A DNA stretch of 9,375 nt, from contig JAJZRT010000100.1 in assembly GCA_021802595.1 (NCBI GenBank), positions 1-9,375 on the forward strand, in the 5' to 3' direction. Positions within the stretch are counted from its first letter, which is position 1. Each line of letters begins with the position of its first letter. Below are positions 6,418 through 9,375 of this stretch, one piece after another. The position numbers were made by a program, and so were the translations under genes. The stretch comes from Pseudomonadota bacterium. Lineage in GTDB: Bacteria > Pseudomonadota > Gammaproteobacteria > Burkholderiales > Thiobacillaceae. The notes under the pieces are model-generated. The model made no database searches. It was given only the letters and a program-made list of their open reading frames with translations, and was not told the origin of the DNA.

Positions 6418-9375
6418 AGGTGGCCGCCAGCGGCTGTTCCATCCGGCCTGGGTACTAGGATTCGGCGTTGCAGTCTTGTTGACGTTGCTGGCGGCCTTTC
6501 CGTTCAAGCGCCTGTCCGAGCAATTGCTCCATGCCGATCTCAATCAGGCGCTGGCGGAGCGCTACATCATCGTTCTACTCAAGACAGACCCGGGCAATGC
6601 CGGGCTGCGCCTGACCCTCATCCGCCAGCTCATCCGCAACGGCCAGTTCAACAAGGCGGAAGCCTGGCTGGACACGGTGCGTCCGGGCGATCGCGGCACG
6701 GACTATGAAATCGCCCGCCTGGACTTGCAACTCACCCGCATCAGGCAATTGCCGCAATCGGATCCCAGTGCGCGGTTGACGATCCTGAAAGCGCTGAACC
6801 AACTGGCAACGGCCAAGGTGAGTGACAGTCCGCAACGACTGGGGGAATTGGGCGATATGGCCGTGGCACTGCACGACGATGATCTCGCCCTGCGTTTTTA
6901 CGAGCGGCTGGCCCGCACCGATTCCGGCCTGGACAGCAGGGCGCTCGCCAAGAAAGGGGACTACCTGCTGGGCCTGGGTCGTTACCGGTTGGCTGCCGAG
7001 CTGTATTTCCTCGCCCAGGGCAGTGCCCTGAGTGCGGATGCGCGCCTGCAGTTTCTTTTGCGCGGAGTACGCACGCTCCAGGCGGGCGGGCGTCTGAAAG
7101 AGGCGGTCGCGGAGGGTGAGCGGCGTGGCACCGAGTTCTTACAGCAGCGCGAATACCTGATCTTCATGATCCGTCTGGCGCTGGCGGCCAACGATCCGGC
7201 GGCTGCCGACCGTTTTTCCCGTCTTCTGCTGCGCTACAGCTGGCTGGAAAAAATCAAGCTGGCGGCGATGCCGCAATTCCGTCTTGCGGCCTTGAGTGGC
7301 GACGCGCCTGCGCAGCTGAAGGCGGATCCGGCTGCGTTGCCGCGCACGTTTGACGACGAAGCCTATACGCTCGCCTGGCAAGCGTTTCTGGCCAACCGTA
7401 ACCTCAAGGATGCCTGGCGCGTGGCCGTCTCTGCCACACAGCAACGGCCCGACAGCCTGATCTGGCACGAGCGTCTGGCGCAAATATCCGAATGGACGCA
7501 GCGTCCGCGGGAGGCACTGGAGTCCTGGCTGTGGCTGGCGCGCAAGACAAACTCCGCGCAGGCCTGGCAGGGCGTGTTGCGGTTGGCCCCGGGCCTGTTC
7601 GATTACAACGCGCTACTCGAAGCCTATCGCCATGAAGCCGACGGAGGACACGGCAATACCGCGCTATGGCAGCGCATGGCCGATACCTACGAATACATCG
7701 GCGATGCCCGTACCGGGCTGGATTACCTGGAACGGATCTATGCGCGTCAGCGCGATCCGGATTTGCTGCCCATCATTGCCCGACTGGCCCAACGCCTGGG
7801 AGATACCGAGCGCGCCCTGCGCGCCCTGAAGGATTTGCGCCGCCAGGGGCGCGGCAATGAAAGCACTGCCCTCACGGAAGCCGTGCTTCATTATTCCGCC
7901 GGCCATCTGGAAGCTGCTTATGAGGCGTTGACCAGCCTACCCAACCCGAGCACGACTGCAGTGGAATACTGGCAGGTAAGGGCTGAACTTGCCCGTCTGC
8001 TGGGGCGCAAGGAAGAGGCCGTGGAAGCCTATCGGGTACTTCAACGCCAGGGCATGCCGCGCTTGCAGGACACCCAGAATCTGGTGGCGATACTGGCGAG
8101 CGAGCATCCTTTGGAAGCTGCACAAGTGGCGGAGGCGGGCTGGCGCCGGAGCAAGGATGCTTCGCTCTATCTGCAAGCCCTGAGCCTGTATGCGCAGGTG
8201 CAGGGCTGGCACCCGGTTGGTCTGATGCTGGGAGAGGCGCGCGGTGATGTGTTTGATAGCCTGCGCGATCGGCCCACGTTCTGGCGCATCAAGGCGGCCT
8301 GGGCGGAGCATGAGGGCGACTGGCGCCAGGCCCGTGAAGCCTGGGAGACCACGCTCAGGCTCGCTCCTGAAGAGAATGACGTGAAGGTCGCGCTGCTGTG
8401 GCTACTCATCCAGCAAAAAGACCGCGCCGCACTGACTCAGTATCTCAGGCGCTGGCGCGAGGAGGCCCGCCACGATAGCCAACTCGCCGGCGTCTTCAGC
8501 GCCGCCCATGTGCAGCTGGGACAGTTTGAAGAGGCGCTGAAATGGGCGCAAAGCCAGCTGCAGAACCATCGTCAGGATTTTCTCTGGCTGATGAATTATG
8601 CTGACCTGCTGGATTTGAACCACCGCCAGGAATGGGCACAACGCTTGCGGCTTGCACTCTGGGCACAGCGCCAGCAGGTTGCCCCCGGACTGGCGGATAA
8701 AACGGTGCGAACGGCCGTCGTGCGCCTGGCCTTGCTCTACCTGCCGGGGGATCGGGCGGAATCCGTGTTGCTCCATGCCTTGCGCGAAGCCGGCGACGAG
8801 AACGTTCCGCCCGAATTGCAGCCCGTGGCGGAACGCGGAAGCGAGAACGCGAATGAACTGGCACTCGGCTATTTCCTGTCCCAGGAAGCGACCGATCGCG
8901 CCACTGCATGGTTGCTGGCGCGCCATGCCCGGCGAGTGGCCACGCCGGCCTGGGCACGAAGCCTGCACGCCTTGCAAAGCGGCGACAAGGAAGCACAGGC
9001 ACGTTTGCTAGACGAAGACGAGGCGACGCCTCTGTACGACCGAATCTCTGCCGCTCGCGACACGGGCCGGGTGCCACTTGCGCAAACCCTGGCGTTCGAA
9101 GGACTGGATCGTTTTGACTGGGACGATCAATTGCACCTGCAACTCAGCGAGACCGTGCTGCCCCCGACACCTACCGTCGCAGTGGGGGGCGAAGTCCGCG
9201 ACGATGGCAATATCGCAACGACCGCGCTCAAGTTGAAATTCAACACACCATTGAAGCCGCGCTGGAGTCTCGGCTTTGCGCTGGAACAGGGAGTCGATCG
9301 TACGATCAGCCCCGATACCGTCCTCCTGCGCAACCAGCTGGTCGATGGCCTCAATGCCGGTTATGGCTTGAATGC
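6380..9375 (+). CDS. pelB: PelB: TPR scaffold and outer-membrane Pel export porin (3' end outside window)
   Basis: PelB exports Pel. A single inner-membrane helix anchors a long periplasmic TPR superhelix that binds PelA, and a C-terminal beta-barrel spans the outer membrane. The frame is open from the ATG at 6380 to the right edge, about 998 codons; P. aeruginosa PelB has about 1190, so roughly 200-300 residues are missing. The membrane helix is at residues 23-42 (AWVLGFGVAVLLTLLAAF). Helical repeats follow from about 55 to 890, with TPR-like units such as ALAERYIIVLLKTDPGNAGL, LIRNGQFNKAEAWL and ARLLGRKEEAVEAYRVL. Around residue 910 the sequence changes from helical to alternating beta strands (TVAVGGEVRDDGNI, ALKLKFNT, WSLGFALEQGVD), the start of the barrel. 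The start overlaps the end of pelA by 38 bp and lacks a clear ribosome binding site, pointing to translational coupling. A TTG at 6395 is an alternative start. Assignment rests on the architecture and on position after pelA. Confidence 0.93.
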   Translation, partial: MIYQHLTSSAGVEGGRQRLFHPAWVLGFGVAVLLTLLAAFPFKRLSEQLLHADLNQALAERYIIVLLKTDPGNAGLRLTLIRQLIRNGQFNKAEAWLDTVRPGDRGTDYEIARLDLQLTRIRQLPQSDPSARLTILKALNQLATAKVSDSPQRLGELGDMAVALHDDDLALRFYERLARTDSGLDSRALAKKGDYLLGLGRYRLAAELYFLAQGSALSADARLQFLLRGVRTLQAGGRLKEAVAEGERRGTEFLQQREYLIFMIRLALAANDPAAADRFSRLLLRYSWLEKIKLAAMPQFRLAALSGDAPAQLKADPAALPRTFDDEAYTLAWQAFLANRNLKDAWRVAVSATQQRPDSLIWHERLAQISEWTQRPREALESWLWLARKTNSAQAWQGVLRLAPGLFDYNALLEAYRHEADGGHGNTALWQRMADTYEYIGDARTGLDYLERIYARQRDPDLLPIIARLAQRLGDTERALRALKDLRRQGRGNESTALTEAVLHYSAGHLEAAYEALTSLPNPSTTAVEYWQVRAELARLLGRKEEAVEAYRVLQRQGMPRLQDTQNLVAILASEHPLEAAQVAEAGWRRSKDASLYLQALSLYAQVQGWHPVGLMLGEARGDVFDSLRDRPTFWRIKAAWAEHEGDWRQAREAWETTLRLAPEENDVKVALLWLLIQQKDRAALTQYLRRWREEARHDSQLAGVFSAAHVQLGQFEEALKWAQSQLQNHRQDFLWLMNYADLLDLNHRQEWAQRLRLALWAQRQQVAPGLADKTVRTAVVRLALLYLPGDRAESVLLHALREAGDENVPPELQPVAERGSENANELALGYFLSQEATDRATAWLLARHARRVATPAWARSLHALQSGDKEAQARLLDEDEATPLYDRISAARDTGRVPLAQTLAFEGLDRFDWDDQLHLQLSETVLPPTPTVAVGGEVRDDGNIATTALKLKFNTPLKPRWSLGFALEQGVDRTISPDTVLLRNQLVDGLNAGYGLN

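Noticed and set aside
8402..9077. Minus-strand open frames of about 190 codons within pelB (8402-8977 and 8496-9077)
   Set aside because: They are antisense shadows of GC-rich coding sequence. The plus-strand PelB frame is continuous through this region with a coherent TPR and barrel pattern.

Overview
The window looks like the chromosome of a GC-rich betaproteobacterium. This rests on the order carB - greA - DUF4149 membrane protein, facing a convergent yhbY, an arrangement I associate with Betaproteobacteria, and on protein sequences that follow the proteobacterial versions closely. A Nitrosomonadales/Thiobacillus-type organism would fit, but genus cannot be fixed from the sequence alone.

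The left part (1-3405) is housekeeping. It holds the last two thirds of carB (large subunit of carbamoyl-phosphate synthetase, entering from the left edge), then greA (transcript cleavage factor) 17 bp later, then a small DUF4149 four-helix membrane protein starting 1 bp after greA. These three probably share a transcript. yhbY (CRM-domain RNA-binding protein for the large ribosomal subunit) runs towards them on the minus strand.

The spacer 3406-3660 carries a plausible promoter for yhbY and a 109-bp imperfect palindrome (3515-3623). The palindrome has terminal inverted repeats of about 26 bp and further inner inverted repeats, like a REP/MITE-type non-autonomous element. It closes 37 bp upstream of the next gene. 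In many betaproteobacteria rlmE and ftsH would be expected here, divergent from yhbY; in this window they are absent.

The right part (3661-9375) is the start of a Pel exopolysaccharide operon. pelA is complete: a periplasmic two-enzyme protein with a glycoside hydrolase and a polysaccharide deacetylase domain. pelB is cut by the right edge: an inner-membrane-anchored TPR scaffold leading into an outer-membrane beta-barrel. PelA trims and deacetylates the GalNAc-rich polymer in the periplasm, and PelB binds PelA and exports the polymer. The synthase and c-di-GMP receptor genes (pelC-G) would be expected just beyond the window. No RNA genes, CRISPR arrays or transposase genes were seen. The most unusual sequence is the palindromic element between the housekeeping block and the pel operon.
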